From positions 62,001 through 126,000 of the IMG/VR virus record IMGVR_UViG_3300030098_004828: a stretch of DNA of 64,000 bases; one strand, given 5' to 3'. The notes below the pieces were generated by a model. It had not been told where the DNA came from. It saw only the letters and a list, made by a program, of their open reading frames with translations, and made no database searches. The translations under genes and the position numbers were made by a program. The DNA comes from a virus. This document shows positions 48,006 through 55,256 of this stretch, one piece after another. Each line of letters opens with the position of its first letter. Positions within the stretch are counted from its first letter, which is position 1.

Positions 48006-48401
48006 ATGAGTATACTAAAAAAGATTTTTTCAGGCGCAGGAAGTCAGCTTGTAGAATCAGTTGGTGGTGTAATAGATAATTTAGTAACAACAGATGATGA
48101 AAAGAAAGAAGCTAAGAGGAAGCTCAAGGAACTTATCTTAAATCATGAAGCTCAAATGGAAAAGAACATTACTGACCGTTGGACGGCAGATATGAATTCT
48201 GATTCCTGGTTAAGTAAGAATGTAAGACCTATGGTTCTTATATTTTTAATTGTATGCACCATGCTTTTAATATTTATTGATGCAGGCGCATTAAGTTTTG
48301 AAGTAGAAGAAAAATGGACAGATTTACTTCAGTTAGTACTAATTACAGTAATTGGTGCTTATTTTGGTGGAAGAACTGCAGAAAAATTTAAAAAGAAATA
48401 G
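48006..48401 (+). CDS. Holin, three-TM (GTA holin-like) family
   Basis: The 131-residue product has an amphipathic N-terminus, a charged helix (KEAKRKLKELILNHEAQ), then DSWLSKNVRPMVLIFLIVCTMLLIF and a final membrane pair ending VLITVIGAYFGGRTAEKFKKK. The W-x-x-x-N-x-R-P start of the first membrane segment and the YFGGR end are typical of the PF11351-type phage holins. It should form inner-membrane lesions that time lysis. No endolysin gene is visible next to it. It is 4 nt upstream of a small basic gene. Confidence 0.8.
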   Translation: MSILKKIFSGAGSQLVESVGGVIDNLVTTDDEKKEAKRKLKELILNHEAQMEKNITDRWTADMNSDSWLSKNVRPMVLIFLIVCTMLLIFIDAGALSFEVEEKWTDLLQLVLITVIGAYFGGRTAEKFKKK

Positions 48402-48403
48402 TA

Positions 48404-48532
48404 ATGGCAAAAATAGCAGCTTTTGTATATAGGGGTAGTAATAGCAAGAAAAAAAGACCAGGTGTACATAGCAAAAATGCTAGTAGATCTCAAAATGCTT
48501 ATAAAAAGCCTTATAGAGGACAAGGAAATTAA
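48404..48532 (+). CDS. Small basic KRPGVHSK...YKKPYRGQG protein (42 residues)
   Basis: The frame starts 2 nt after the holin stop and ends 2 nt before the next ATG. The sequence MAKIAAFVYRGSNS is followed by KKKRPGVHSK...SRSQNAYKKPYRGQG, a pattern I recognise from small conserved basic proteins of marine and Bacteroidota phages of unknown function. The charge suggests DNA or RNA contact. The tight packing makes it a confident gene despite the length. Confidence 0.72.
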   Translation: MAKIAAFVYRGSNSKKKRPGVHSKNASRSQNAYKKPYRGQGN

Positions 48533-48534
48533 TT

Positions 48535-49263
48535 ATGTATGTATATAATACACATCCTATGTATAATACTGGAGGTACTACACCACCCCCACCTTCCCCT
48601 AATGACGCCTATAATAAGTTTTTACAAGAACTAGAAGCGTTAAAATTTAGATATGATATAAAATCTAATCATATACCTTCAGCAGCTGATTATGGTTTAC
48701 CTGAGAATTACGATGAAATAATGGATAAAAAATATAAAGAAGCAGGTACAAATGCTAAAGATCCATTAAGAAACAGAAGAATTTATCAACATCAACAATT
48801 TAAAAAAGAATTAGAATTATTATTAAAAAGAAATAGTATCACAACTGGTACTGATGATGCAATTACAGGTGTAAATAAACTTATTCAAAAGTATGGTAAA
48901 GTTGCATCTAATTTGAATGAAACCGTTATTCCTAGAAATTGGTGGAAATCATCAGAAATTTTAGATAATATTAAAGATGCTAAAGCTAATAAATTATTAG
49001 AACAAGCAAATGAAGCTACTAAATGGCAAAAAGCAAAGAATTTTTTTGGTAAAGTTGGAAAATTTGGTGGTAAATTTTTAAGAGCAATAGATCCGTTTCC
49101 ATGGATGATAGTACCAACAACTATGGATCCTAATTATTTTGGTAATCCATATGGTGAACAACAAGCATTTAGAAAAGGAGGAAATGTACCTCCAGATTGG
49201 GCTACTTATAAAAATCCTTATTTAAAAAAGAATGCCCAAACTAAAAGCAATAATCATCATTAG
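48535..49263 (+). CDS. Virion-associated hypothetical protein
   Basis: The 242-residue product opens with MYNTGGTTPPPPSPNDAY and later has AFRKGGNVPPDWATYKNPYL. These are two copies of the aromatic-x-x-GG-x-P type motif seen in other late proteins here. The middle is helical and charged (FKKELELLLKRN), followed by a Lys/Gly-rich amphipathic stretch (AKNFFGKVGKFGGKFLRAIDPFPWMIV). It is the last rightward gene before the terminator at 49354. No known family is recognised; a minor virion protein is likely. Confidence 0.6.
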   Translation: MYVYNTHPMYNTGGTTPPPPSPNDAYNKFLQELEALKFRYDIKSNHIPSAADYGLPENYDEIMDKKYKEAGTNAKDPLRNRRIYQHQQFKKELELLLKRNSITTGTDDAITGVNKLIQKYGKVASNLNETVIPRNWWKSSEILDNIKDAKANKLLEQANEATKWQKAKNFFGKVGKFGGKFLRAIDPFPWMIVPTTMDPNYFGNPYGEQQAFRKGGNVPPDWATYKNPYLKKNAQTKSNNHH

Positions 49264-49353
49264 TATATAACATATATTTGTAACATTTACCTTCATATAA
49301 ATAATATACAAAACAGATATGAACTGTATGTTATAGGAAAGTTAAGTTAATGT

Positions 49354-49385
49354 TAAAAAAAAGGGACCATTACAGTCCCTTTTTT
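49354..49385. terminator. Symmetric intrinsic terminator between convergent operons
   Basis: An A-run, then GGGAC-CATTACA-GTCCC, then a T-run. The 5-bp GC stem is extended by A/T pairs from the flanking runs, so it works as a rho-independent terminator in both directions. It sits between the last late gene (ends 49263, plus) and the last replication-arm gene (ends 49418, minus). Confidence 0.88.
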
Positions 49386-49417
49386 GAATTAATAACAATT
49401 AAAAATATGTTGGGTTT

Positions 49418-49543
49418 TTAAGAGTTTCCCCTCTCTTTTTTGTTTAAGTATTCTTTAACAGGATTTGTATTTGTCATCCTATTCACAAGTGCCTTTAATT
49501 TAGCAGGCATTCCTTGATTAGTGTCTAATTTGGTTTTTTTCAT
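49418..49543 (-). CDS. Small hypothetical protein (41 residues)
   Basis: ATG at 49543 opens a 41-codon frame: MKKTKLDTNQGMPAKLKALV followed by NRMTNTNPVKEYLNKKERGNS. It is basic and helical. It is the final gene of the leftward arm, ending just before the convergent terminator. Coding looks plausible from composition and position, but no family is recognised. Confidence 0.55.
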   Translation of the reverse strand: MKKTKLDTNQGMPAKLKALVNRMTNTNPVKEYLNKKERGNS

Positions 49544-49629
49544 AATTAATTAATTTAATATTAAACAAATGTGAAAGGATGAAACCGAAAGGAAAATGGA
49601 AAGTAAACCAAACGGTATCACCCGTTCAC

Positions 49630-50070
49630 TTAAACTCCAGTACTTCCTAAACCTCCAGATCCTCTATCAGTATCTTCAAGAAATTCAACGCTTTTAAATT
49701 TCATTTGCTCACATGGAGCAAATACAATTTGTGCAATTCTATCTCCTTTTAATACACTATAATGAGATTTTCCAAGATTTATTAGTATAATTTTTATTTC
49801 TCCTCTATAATCTGAATCAATTGTTCCAGGAGAGTTTAAAACTATAATCTGTTTTTTGGCAGCAAGACCACTGCGTGATCTTATTTGCCCTTCATACCCT
49901 TTAGGTATTTCCATAAATAATCCTGTACCAACAACAACACTGCTTCCTTTTTTAATTACAGCATCTTCATTAGCCCTAAGATCCATACCTGCTGAATTTG
50001 CAGTTTCATACCTAGGATCAGGATTATTGGATTTATTTATTAATTTTATTTTAGATTTAAATATATTCAT
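49630..50070 (-). CDS. dut: dUTP diphosphatase
   Basis: The product hydrolyses dUTP to dUMP and keeps uracil out of phage DNA. All five trimeric-dUTPase motifs are visible: AGMDLRA (1), RSRSGLA (2), GTIDSDYRGEIKIIL (3), GDRIAQIVFAP (4) and DRGSGGLGSTG (5, the Gly-rich tail that closes over the site). The start is set at 50070 (MNIFKSKIKL) because it overlaps the preceding stop as ATGA; a longer frame from 50088 adds only MYRRRT. The 146-residue size is normal for the family. It pairs functionally with the ribonucleotide reductase in dNTP supply. Confidence 0.95.
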   Translation of the reverse strand: MNIFKSKIKLINKSNNPDPRYETANSAGMDLRANEDAVIKKGSSVVVGTGLFMEIPKGYEGQIRSRSGLAAKKQIIVLNSPGTIDSDYRGEIKIILINLGKSHYSVLKGDRIAQIVFAPCEQMKFKSVEFLEDTDRGSGGLGSTGV

Positions 50071-50249
50071 AGTTCTTCGCCTATACATTTTTTCATTAGG
50101 TTTGCTAGCTTGCTTTCAATAAGTTCAACTATACTTACTAATGAGGTTAAAACAAATAATGTTGCCCAGAACATTATAACTAGTATAAGTAGTATAATAC
50201 CACATAAAGTTCTACCGCAATTTAATAATAATTTTGATATTTTTTTCAT
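50067..50249 (-). CDS. Small membrane protein
   Basis: The 60-residue product has one or two membrane segments (CGIILLILVIMFWATLFVLTSLVSIVELI) with a basic start (MKKISKLLLNCGRTL). Its start overlaps the previous gene by 4 nt and its stop overlaps the dUTPase start by 4 nt, so it is translationally coupled at both ends. No family is recognised; a phage inner-membrane modifier is possible. Confidence 0.65.
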   Translation of the reverse strand: MKKISKLLLNCGRTLCGIILLILVIMFWATLFVLTSLVSIVELIESKLANLMKKCIGEEL

Positions 50250-51112
50250 TTAAAGTATTTTATTTTGTTCCAAGGTATGGAATTTTTGTGACATTTTACA
50301 AAATCTTCCATCCATTGTCTTTTATATTCTGTTCTATATACTATATTGTTTTTATCATACTCTTCATAATCTTCTTCTTGTAATTCTGGCACCCAAAGTT
50401 CTGTTTCTGCGTCAAAATTATTTAATAAATTATGATGATGTCTTCTATTATTATGTGTTAAAAACTCACAACCTGCATGAAGACTTTTTTCTGATATTAC
50501 ATGATCATTAATTAAAGCAAATAATTCTTCATAATCATCTAACCATCCATCATAAATTATAATAGGACTATAGTTTATACGAACATCATAATCTGCTTTT
50601 ATAAATTTTTCTAAAGATTGTATTCTTTCTAATATTGTTGATGTTTCTGGTTCATGTATTATTCTTTTTGATTCAGGCATTAAGTTGAATGTTATTCTGA
50701 TTTTTTGGTCTGGTTTATAGTCTAAAAGCTTTTCATTTACATATCTTGTTGAAAATGAAGCCATTATATCATTGTGATTTTTAAAAAAATTAAATATTCT
50801 TTTCCATTCATGATGTTCAAGATGAAACGCAAAGTCTTCATAATGTCCAATATCATATACTATATACTTATCATGAGCAGAATTTGGTTTTATTATTTTA
50901 GATTTTTCAAATATTACGTGATTGTTTATTTCTGTTAAAATCTGGTTAGTGTTTTTTGCAAGAGATAAACCTGTTGGTTTATTTCTTTTTGCACTCATAT
51001 AAGTACAATTATATAAACACCCTAAACCAAAAGAGGGAGATATATAATCTGAAGAACTACCATCTGGTAATATCTTCAGATTATTTCTAATATCTCTTGT
51101 GATTAATGTCAT
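50246..51112 (-). CDS. Spore-photoproduct-lyase-like radical SAM protein with altered cluster motif
   Basis: The 288-residue product matches the spore photoproduct lyase-like family: SDYISPSFGLGC near the start, YDIGHYEDFAFHLEHHEW, ASFSTRYVNEKLL, IRITFNLMPES, and INYSPIIIYDGWLDDYEELF. Normal members hold a 4Fe-4S cluster by C-x3-C-x2-C (CLYNCSYC). Here the third Cys is Met: C32-LYN-C36-TY-M39. The rest of the fold looks intact, with no frameshift. It may be an inactive or repurposed relative, may use another ligand, or reflect a sequencing variant. It lies in the leftward arm, overlapping its neighbours by 4 nt. A DNA-repair role is known for the family, not shown here. Confidence 0.75.
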   Translation of the reverse strand: MTLITRDIRNNLKILPDGSSSDYISPSFGLGCLYNCTYMSAKRNKPTGLSLAKNTNQILTEINNHVIFEKSKIIKPNSAHDKYIVYDIGHYEDFAFHLEHHEWKRIFNFFKNHNDIMASFSTRYVNEKLLDYKPDQKIRITFNLMPESKRIIHEPETSTILERIQSLEKFIKADYDVRINYSPIIIYDGWLDDYEELFALINDHVISEKSLHAGCEFLTHNNRRHHHNLLNNFDAETELWVPELQEEDYEEYDKNNIVYRTEYKRQWMEDFVKCHKNSIPWNKIKYFK

Positions 51113-52005
51113 ATTTTGAATTCCTCAAATGTATCATACTCTTGAGCTTCCATATCAGCATCAAAATCTGATCCTTTAATAGCATGACTCCATACTCCTG
51201 CAGATCCAGATCCATATATTCCATCAGTTACATGCCCGTTGCCATTTTTATCTATCCAATTTTTATCCATTTGATGTAAACCAGATTGACTTAATAGTTC
51301 TGCAGTCATAAACTCATGAAATTTAACTTGATCACTCATCCATGTTCTTGGGTGAGATTTCTTAAAAGCGTGTGTAACATGATTATAAAATGTCCAAGCA
51401 TTATTAAGATCAGCATTATAATTATATGATGGATCTTTCATTTCTGCTTTAATAATAGAAACTTGTGATGCATCAATAATTTCTTCATCTAAAAATAGTC
51501 TGCCCACTAATTCAGCTTGACTTTTCTTAGGTAAGAATAGTTTTCTCATTTGATTTTTATCCTGAATTAATTTGGTATAATACTTATTAGCTGACTTAAT
51601 TTGTGAACTTATCTGAGTATGAATATCATGATCTGCTTTACCTGTATGTTTTCTAGCATAGTTTGCCATGTCTCCACATAACATACCGTTACTGCATACA
51701 TTTACGAAAGCTCCTACAGCACACTGAAAACGTGTACTTTTATCATAAGAGTTAGTCCAAGCAAACATCATACCCATTTCTTCATCTTCATTTGAAGCAA
51801 GGTGATATACTCCTTGTGCAACTTTAGCATTCATATTTGCTCTGTAAAGTTCTTTTGTGATTATAAAACCACTTTTGTTTAATAGAGTTTTAGTTTTCTC
51901 TATAACATCTTTATGAGGAATAACTGTGTAAGTTTTTCCATGATTAGGTAGTGGAGCTGCCACTAAAAAATCTTTTGTAGTAGTTGTTGGTCTTGTGTAT
52001 CCCAT
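51109..52005 (-). CDS. DUF932-like phage/plasmid protein
   Basis: The 298-residue product has the DUF932 pattern: STRFQCAVGAFVNVCSNGMLCGD followed by a helix-rich C-terminal half with NNAWTFYNHVTHAFKKSHPRTW. Proteins of this family are widespread in phages and plasmids; the function is not settled. The start at 52005 follows a leader with a hairpin (52026-52068) and a TATATTTG element (52076-52083), which makes it the first gene of a unit with its own promoter. It overlaps the next gene by 4 nt. Confidence 0.8.
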   Translation of the reverse strand: MGYTRPTTTTKDFLVAAPLPNHGKTYTVIPHKDVIEKTKTLLNKSGFIITKELYRANMNAKVAQGVYHLASNEDEEMGMMFAWTNSYDKSTRFQCAVGAFVNVCSNGMLCGDMANYARKHTGKADHDIHTQISSQIKSANKYYTKLIQDKNQMRKLFLPKKSQAELVGRLFLDEEIIDASQVSIIKAEMKDPSYNYNADLNNAWTFYNHVTHAFKKSHPRTWMSDQVKFHEFMTAELLSQSGLHQMDKNWIDKNGNGHVTDGIYGSGSAGVWSHAIKGSDFDADMEAQEYDTFEEFKI

Positions 52006-52025
52006 TTTTAATTAGTTTTAATTTG

Positions 52026-52068
52026 CCAGAGGGGAGCCATGCACGAACGAAATCCTTGACTCCCTTGG
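52026..52068 (-). promoter_or_regulatory. Structured leader hairpin before the DUF932-like gene
   Basis: CCA and GGGGAG on the left arm pair with CTCCCT and TGG on the right arm (about 9 bp with a 2-nt bulge), enclosing a 23-nt loop. The GC-rich stem stands out in AT-rich DNA. It lies 20 nt before the ATG, after the promoter-like element, so it would be in the 5' leader. There is no T-run, so this is more likely a regulatory or stabilising hairpin than a terminator. Confidence 0.5.
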
Positions 52069-52075
52069 ACTTATG

Positions 52076-52083
52076 CAAATATA
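52076..52083 (-). promoter_or_regulatory. Bacteroidota-type -7 element
   Basis: On the minus strand TATATTTG matches TAnnTTTG, with a TTG about 19 nt upstream at the place of the -33 element. It lies about 70 nt before the DUF932-like start and directly after the polymerase stop. Confidence 0.55.
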
Positions 52084-52093
52084 ATAATAAAAC

Positions 52094-53998
52094 TTATTCA
52101 AACAATAATAATTGATTGTTTTTTACACCAATTATATTATTTATTTCTTTCTCAATTGCATTTAAATAATATTTCTCATTAATGTCATAGTCTGACCATT
52201 TTTTATTTTCTATCTTATTCATTACAGTTTGCACCCATTGGCCTGCTTCTAGTTGTATTTCTCTTTTATCATTTTTATTAATTTTTACTATTTTACAACC
52301 TTTGTTTGAAATGTAATATCTATTTATTTTTTGTAATTTATCTTTTGTTGCTATTCCTTTATTAATACATAATCCATATTGTTCCCATGCACCTTTAGAT
52401 TTACCTCCTATACAATAATCAAGAATATTTCTATTATGTTTTATTGTATGTTCTGGTAAAGTTCCATCAACAAAATAAGCGTACAGTGCTTTTGGAATGA
52501 TCAGTTTAGACTTGTTCTTATGAAGAGCTAATCCTTCAAATTCAAATCTACCTTTACATTTAGCTTTACCATTGGTATCAACAGCTATATAGTTATTGAC
52601 ATCAGCTAATACCAGTTTACTATACTGATCATGTTCAAGATTAAGACCGGTTATTTCCTCCCATTCTTTACATACTTCCATATATTGAGATATGTATTCT
52701 TTAGGGATTATAGTCTCAACACCATCAGTATTTTGCAATAAAGCAACAGCTTCTGGTATTCTAGTCATAATCATTTCATATAGCATCATTAATGTAAGTT
52801 GACCATTAACAGTAATAAACATAGTAAACTGCGGATCATATAGAAAAGAGTTTTTATCATTACTCAACCCGTAAGTTGAATTTAAGATAATTTTATACAC
52901 ATAGTTCATTGGATCACTTTTTGGTATCTTCTTTCTTTCATCAAAGAACCATTGATATAATTCACAAAACTTTTCTTTAGGTATATGAGCCGGTGCATAT
53001 TTATTAACAATAGCTAAATTAGGATAGAAGCTAGTAACATCTGATGACATTATAACCTTTTCATCATTAGATTCATAAACTCCAGCTTTAGTAGCACCAT
53101 GGGCACCACCTAATCCAAAATGAGTTTTAACTCCTTTATATGTAACAAAAGATTTAAACCCTCCTTTAGTATAATTAGGATTTACTTCAACCGTTTTAAA
53201 CTTTTCTAATAAAGTTATAAATTCAGGTGTCTCAAACTTAATATAATCTAATATAAGATCTTTAACTTTAATTACATTTCTAAAAGTCCTTAACTTCTTA
53301 ATTTCATATTTTGGCATATCTAGTTCTTTACTAAGATAATAAGCAAATAATTCTTTACTTATCCTTGGTTCAGATGCACTAAATAAATTAATATTATATT
53401 TCTCAGTTAAGTTCTTTCTCAATGCAATCAAAGGTTTACATCTATTAAAAATCTCTTTAGTTGCTTCTACATCATTAATACAGTATTCAATAACTAGATT
53501 TAACTGATCTTGTGTATTTATTTCTGTTTCATGATGTATGGGCATATCTAAGATGTTATCCCAATCCATAGTGTATTCTATCCACTTAAGACTAGATCTC
53601 TTAGCCATGTTATCCCAATGGTTTAATTTAAATACATCTATTTGTTTAATAGACATATGCCATTCGGGAAACTCTTGAAACTCATGTTTATTGCTTTTAT
53701 CTATACATGATTGGGCATAATGATATATTTCTTCAGCTATTTCTTCACCAGACATTAACTTTAAATTCTCATAGTCTTTTATTATATAGTGAGTGATCTG
53801 TGCATCAAATGCTAATCCATTATAGGATATATGCCACTCTTTATTTTCAATATTTTCTTTTAGAAACTCTATAAATGACTCAAAATCATTACGCTGTTCA
53901 CATACCGCAAAGATTTTAGTTTCCTCAGTTTTGTAATGTTTAAATACACCTACAAAACAATTCACTAGAGTTTCATAATCCATTATCCAGTGATTCAT
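52094..53998 (-). CDS. Family-B DNA polymerase with 3'-5' exonuclease
   Basis: The replicative polymerase is 634 residues when started at 53998 (MNHWIMDYET). The longer frame from 54040 begins inside a terminator hairpin, so it is rejected. Exonuclease motifs: D7-x-E9 (Exo I), N60...D65 in SYNGLAFDA (Exo II) and Y172-x3-D176 in YCINDVEAT (Exo III). Polymerase motifs: A with D320 in DVTSFYP, B with K369 in KIILNSTYG, and C with N423-T-D425 in LQNTDG. In motif C the first Asp of the usual DTD is Asn, a variant I have seen in phage B polymerases. No terminal-protein region is obvious. It probably works with the TOPRIM primase at 62506. Confidence 0.92.
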   Translation of the reverse strand: MNHWIMDYETLVNCFVGVFKHYKTEETKIFAVCEQRNDFESFIEFLKENIENKEWHISYNGLAFDAQITHYIIKDYENLKLMSGEEIAEEIYHYAQSCIDKSNKHEFQEFPEWHMSIKQIDVFKLNHWDNMAKRSSLKWIEYTMDWDNILDMPIHHETEINTQDQLNLVIEYCINDVEATKEIFNRCKPLIALRKNLTEKYNINLFSASEPRISKELFAYYLSKELDMPKYEIKKLRTFRNVIKVKDLILDYIKFETPEFITLLEKFKTVEVNPNYTKGGFKSFVTYKGVKTHFGLGGAHGATKAGVYESNDEKVIMSSDVTSFYPNLAIVNKYAPAHIPKEKFCELYQWFFDERKKIPKSDPMNYVYKIILNSTYGLSNDKNSFLYDPQFTMFITVNGQLTLMMLYEMIMTRIPEAVALLQNTDGVETIIPKEYISQYMEVCKEWEEITGLNLEHDQYSKLVLADVNNYIAVDTNGKAKCKGRFEFEGLALHKNKSKLIIPKALYAYFVDGTLPEHTIKHNRNILDYCIGGKSKGAWEQYGLCINKGIATKDKLQKINRYYISNKGCKIVKINKNDKREIQLEAGQWVQTVMNKIENKKWSDYDINEKYYLNAIEKEINNIIGVKNNQLLLFE

Positions 53999-54020
53999 AT
54001 TATTAAATTTTATGTAAAAA

Positions 54021-54054
54021 AATAGGGAGCCGTCACACAAACCGGCTCCCTATT
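54021..54054 (-). terminator. Strong intrinsic terminator or attenuator before the polymerase gene
   Basis: AATAGGGAGCCG pairs with CGGCTCCCTATT (12 bp, 10-nt loop). On the minus strand the stem is followed by a T-run, so it terminates leftward transcription from the gene at 54109. It ends about 22 nt before the polymerase ATG with no clear promoter in between, so read-through would control polymerase level. Confidence 0.85.
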
Positions 54055-54055
54055 A

Positions 54056-54077
54056 GAATTAAGTATTAACTTAATTC
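54056..54077. repeat. Perfect 9-bp inverted repeat next to the terminator
   Basis: GAATTAAGT-ATTA-ACTTAATTC forms a 9-bp stem with a 4-nt loop, immediately upstream (minus sense) of the strong terminator. It is AT-only apart from one G/C pair at each end of the stem. It may be a second hairpin of a tandem terminator or a protein-binding palindrome. Confidence 0.6.
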
Positions 54078-54108
54078 ATCATGAAAACAATAGTCATTTA
54101 ATGGCTGA

Positions 54109-54612
54109 CTAAACCTTATCTATTGGTTTAATAATAGGAACAGGTTCTGATACTATATCAGGTTGTGTAAATATTTTCTTATTATTTTCAGGAGTAATCT
54201 CCTCACCAGTTTCATTATCACAGTCTTCACAACCGTTATAATTTTGGTCTATATATTGCATATAGTCAAAAATTTCTGCGTTTATAGCAAATAATTCAAC
54301 TAATTGCTGAATGTCTTTTATATCACCTATATAAACTTCTCCATATGTATCAACCAATCTTCTTTCTTCTTTGATTGATTCACCACCTGGACGAGGTTTT
54401 TTAGTTGGTACATGATCTCCATTATCATCTAATTTAGGAACCATATGGTAACTTTGCTTTACTTTATCTAAGATAACTGCAAGCATTTGAGATTCTGGAT
54501 CAAATATACACTCAACATAAGGACATTCCCTTCCTATTGGTATAAGCTTAAATGTTTTTTTCATTCTCCATACTGTTGATATTAACAGCATGTTTTTAAA
54601 GTCTTTCTTCAT
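54109..54612 (-). CDS. Hypothetical early protein
   Basis: The 167-residue product contains MKKTFKLIPIGRECPYVECIFDPESQMLAVILDK (split here by position 17-50), a Pro-rich section TKKPRPGGES, and an acidic Cys-containing part (NYNGCEDCDNETGEE), then a Pro/Ile tail. It is beta-rich at the start and helical in the middle. A promoter-like TATATTTG lies 25 nt upstream of the first ATG, which supports that start; an internal ATG at residue 17 is the alternative. No family is recognised. It ends before the tandem hairpins that precede the polymerase gene. Confidence 0.65.
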   Translation of the reverse strand: MKKDFKNMLLISTVWRMKKTFKLIPIGRECPYVECIFDPESQMLAVILDKVKQSYHMVPKLDDNGDHVPTKKPRPGGESIKEERRLVDTYGEVYIGDIKDIQQLVELFAINAEIFDYMQYIDQNYNGCEDCDNETGEEITPENNKKIFTQPDIVSEPVPIIKPIDKV

Positions 54613-54636
54613 GATTAAAATATTTTAAAATATTAG

Positions 54637-54644
54637 CAAATATA
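54637..54644 (-). promoter_or_regulatory. Bacteroidota-type -7 element
   Basis: On the minus strand TATATTTG matches TAnnTTTG, 25 nt upstream of the ATG at 54612, in a 41-nt gap. The -33 element is weak (TGTTTA at about the right place). Confidence 0.5.
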
Positions 54645-54653
54645 CTATTTTTT

Positions 54654-55256
54654 TTAATATATAAACATTTTTTCATGAATATATTCTCTTTTAAATTCTT
54701 CAAGTCTTTTATTAGGTTTATCACAAAGCTCACCTACTTCTTCTAATAACTCTATTGGTATGTTTAATAATTCTGAATATTCCTCATAAAAATGATGGGG
54801 ATATAAATAACTTTCTACATATTGAGATATAGTTCCTATAGGTCCAAAAAAATTCATTATTCTTTTTTTTGCAAGTTCAGACATTTTAGAATAGTGTCCC
54901 TTTCTAAAATGTATCATGTCTAATTCAAATGCAGGCATATCAAATAATACTAAATCAAATTCAATACTATTATGAATAAAAGGAAATGATTTATAATAAA
55001 ACTTATTATCTTTAATTATTTCATCAAGAAATGAAAGATACATTGATTTACTTTTTTGATCATCAGGACGTAAATATAAGCAACAAAATTTGCTCCCATT
55101 TTCACCATCACATTTTTCTTCTGGAAGTATAGTATCTTTATACGTCCAAGATGTGTATGTTTGAATAGGAACAAATCTCATTCCTTTTTTAATTCCTAAG
55201 AGTGGATATAAGAAAACTTTACTTTTCTGAAAATATTCTTTATAAATTTCTTTCAT
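54654..55256 (-). CDS. Hypothetical early protein
   Basis: The 200-residue product has RFVPIQTYTSWTYKDTILPEEKCDGENGSKFCCLYLRP at its start, two Cys pairs, and a long helical second half with HHFYEEYSELLNIPIELLEEVGELCDKP. It overlaps the nuclease gene upstream by 4 nt and ends the primase-to-nuclease operon. No catalytic motif or family is recognised. Confidence 0.6.
   Translation of the reverse strand: MKEIYKEYFQKSKVFLYPLLGIKKGMRFVPIQTYTSWTYKDTILPEEKCDGENGSKFCCLYLRPDDQKSKSMYLSFLDEIIKDNKFYYKSFPFIHNSIEFDLVLFDMPAFELDMIHFRKGHYSKMSELAKKRIMNFFGPIGTISQYVESYLYPHHFYEEYSELLNIPIELLEEVGELCDKPNKRLEEFKREYIHEKMFIY

Noticed and set aside
49301-49312. TTTGTATATTAT box on the minus strand after the last late gene
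   Set aside because: It would drive transcription antisense into the late operon; chance occurrence in an AT-rich gap is more likely, so it was not listed as a promoter.
49579-49650. 23-codon rightward frame (MKPKGKWKVNQ...)
   Set aside because: Too short, and it overlaps the end of the dUTPase gene on the other strand, with no supporting context.
53999-54040. Longer start of the DNA polymerase
   Set aside because: The added 14 codons lie in the terminator hairpin; the start at 53998 places Exo I at the normal distance from the N-terminus.
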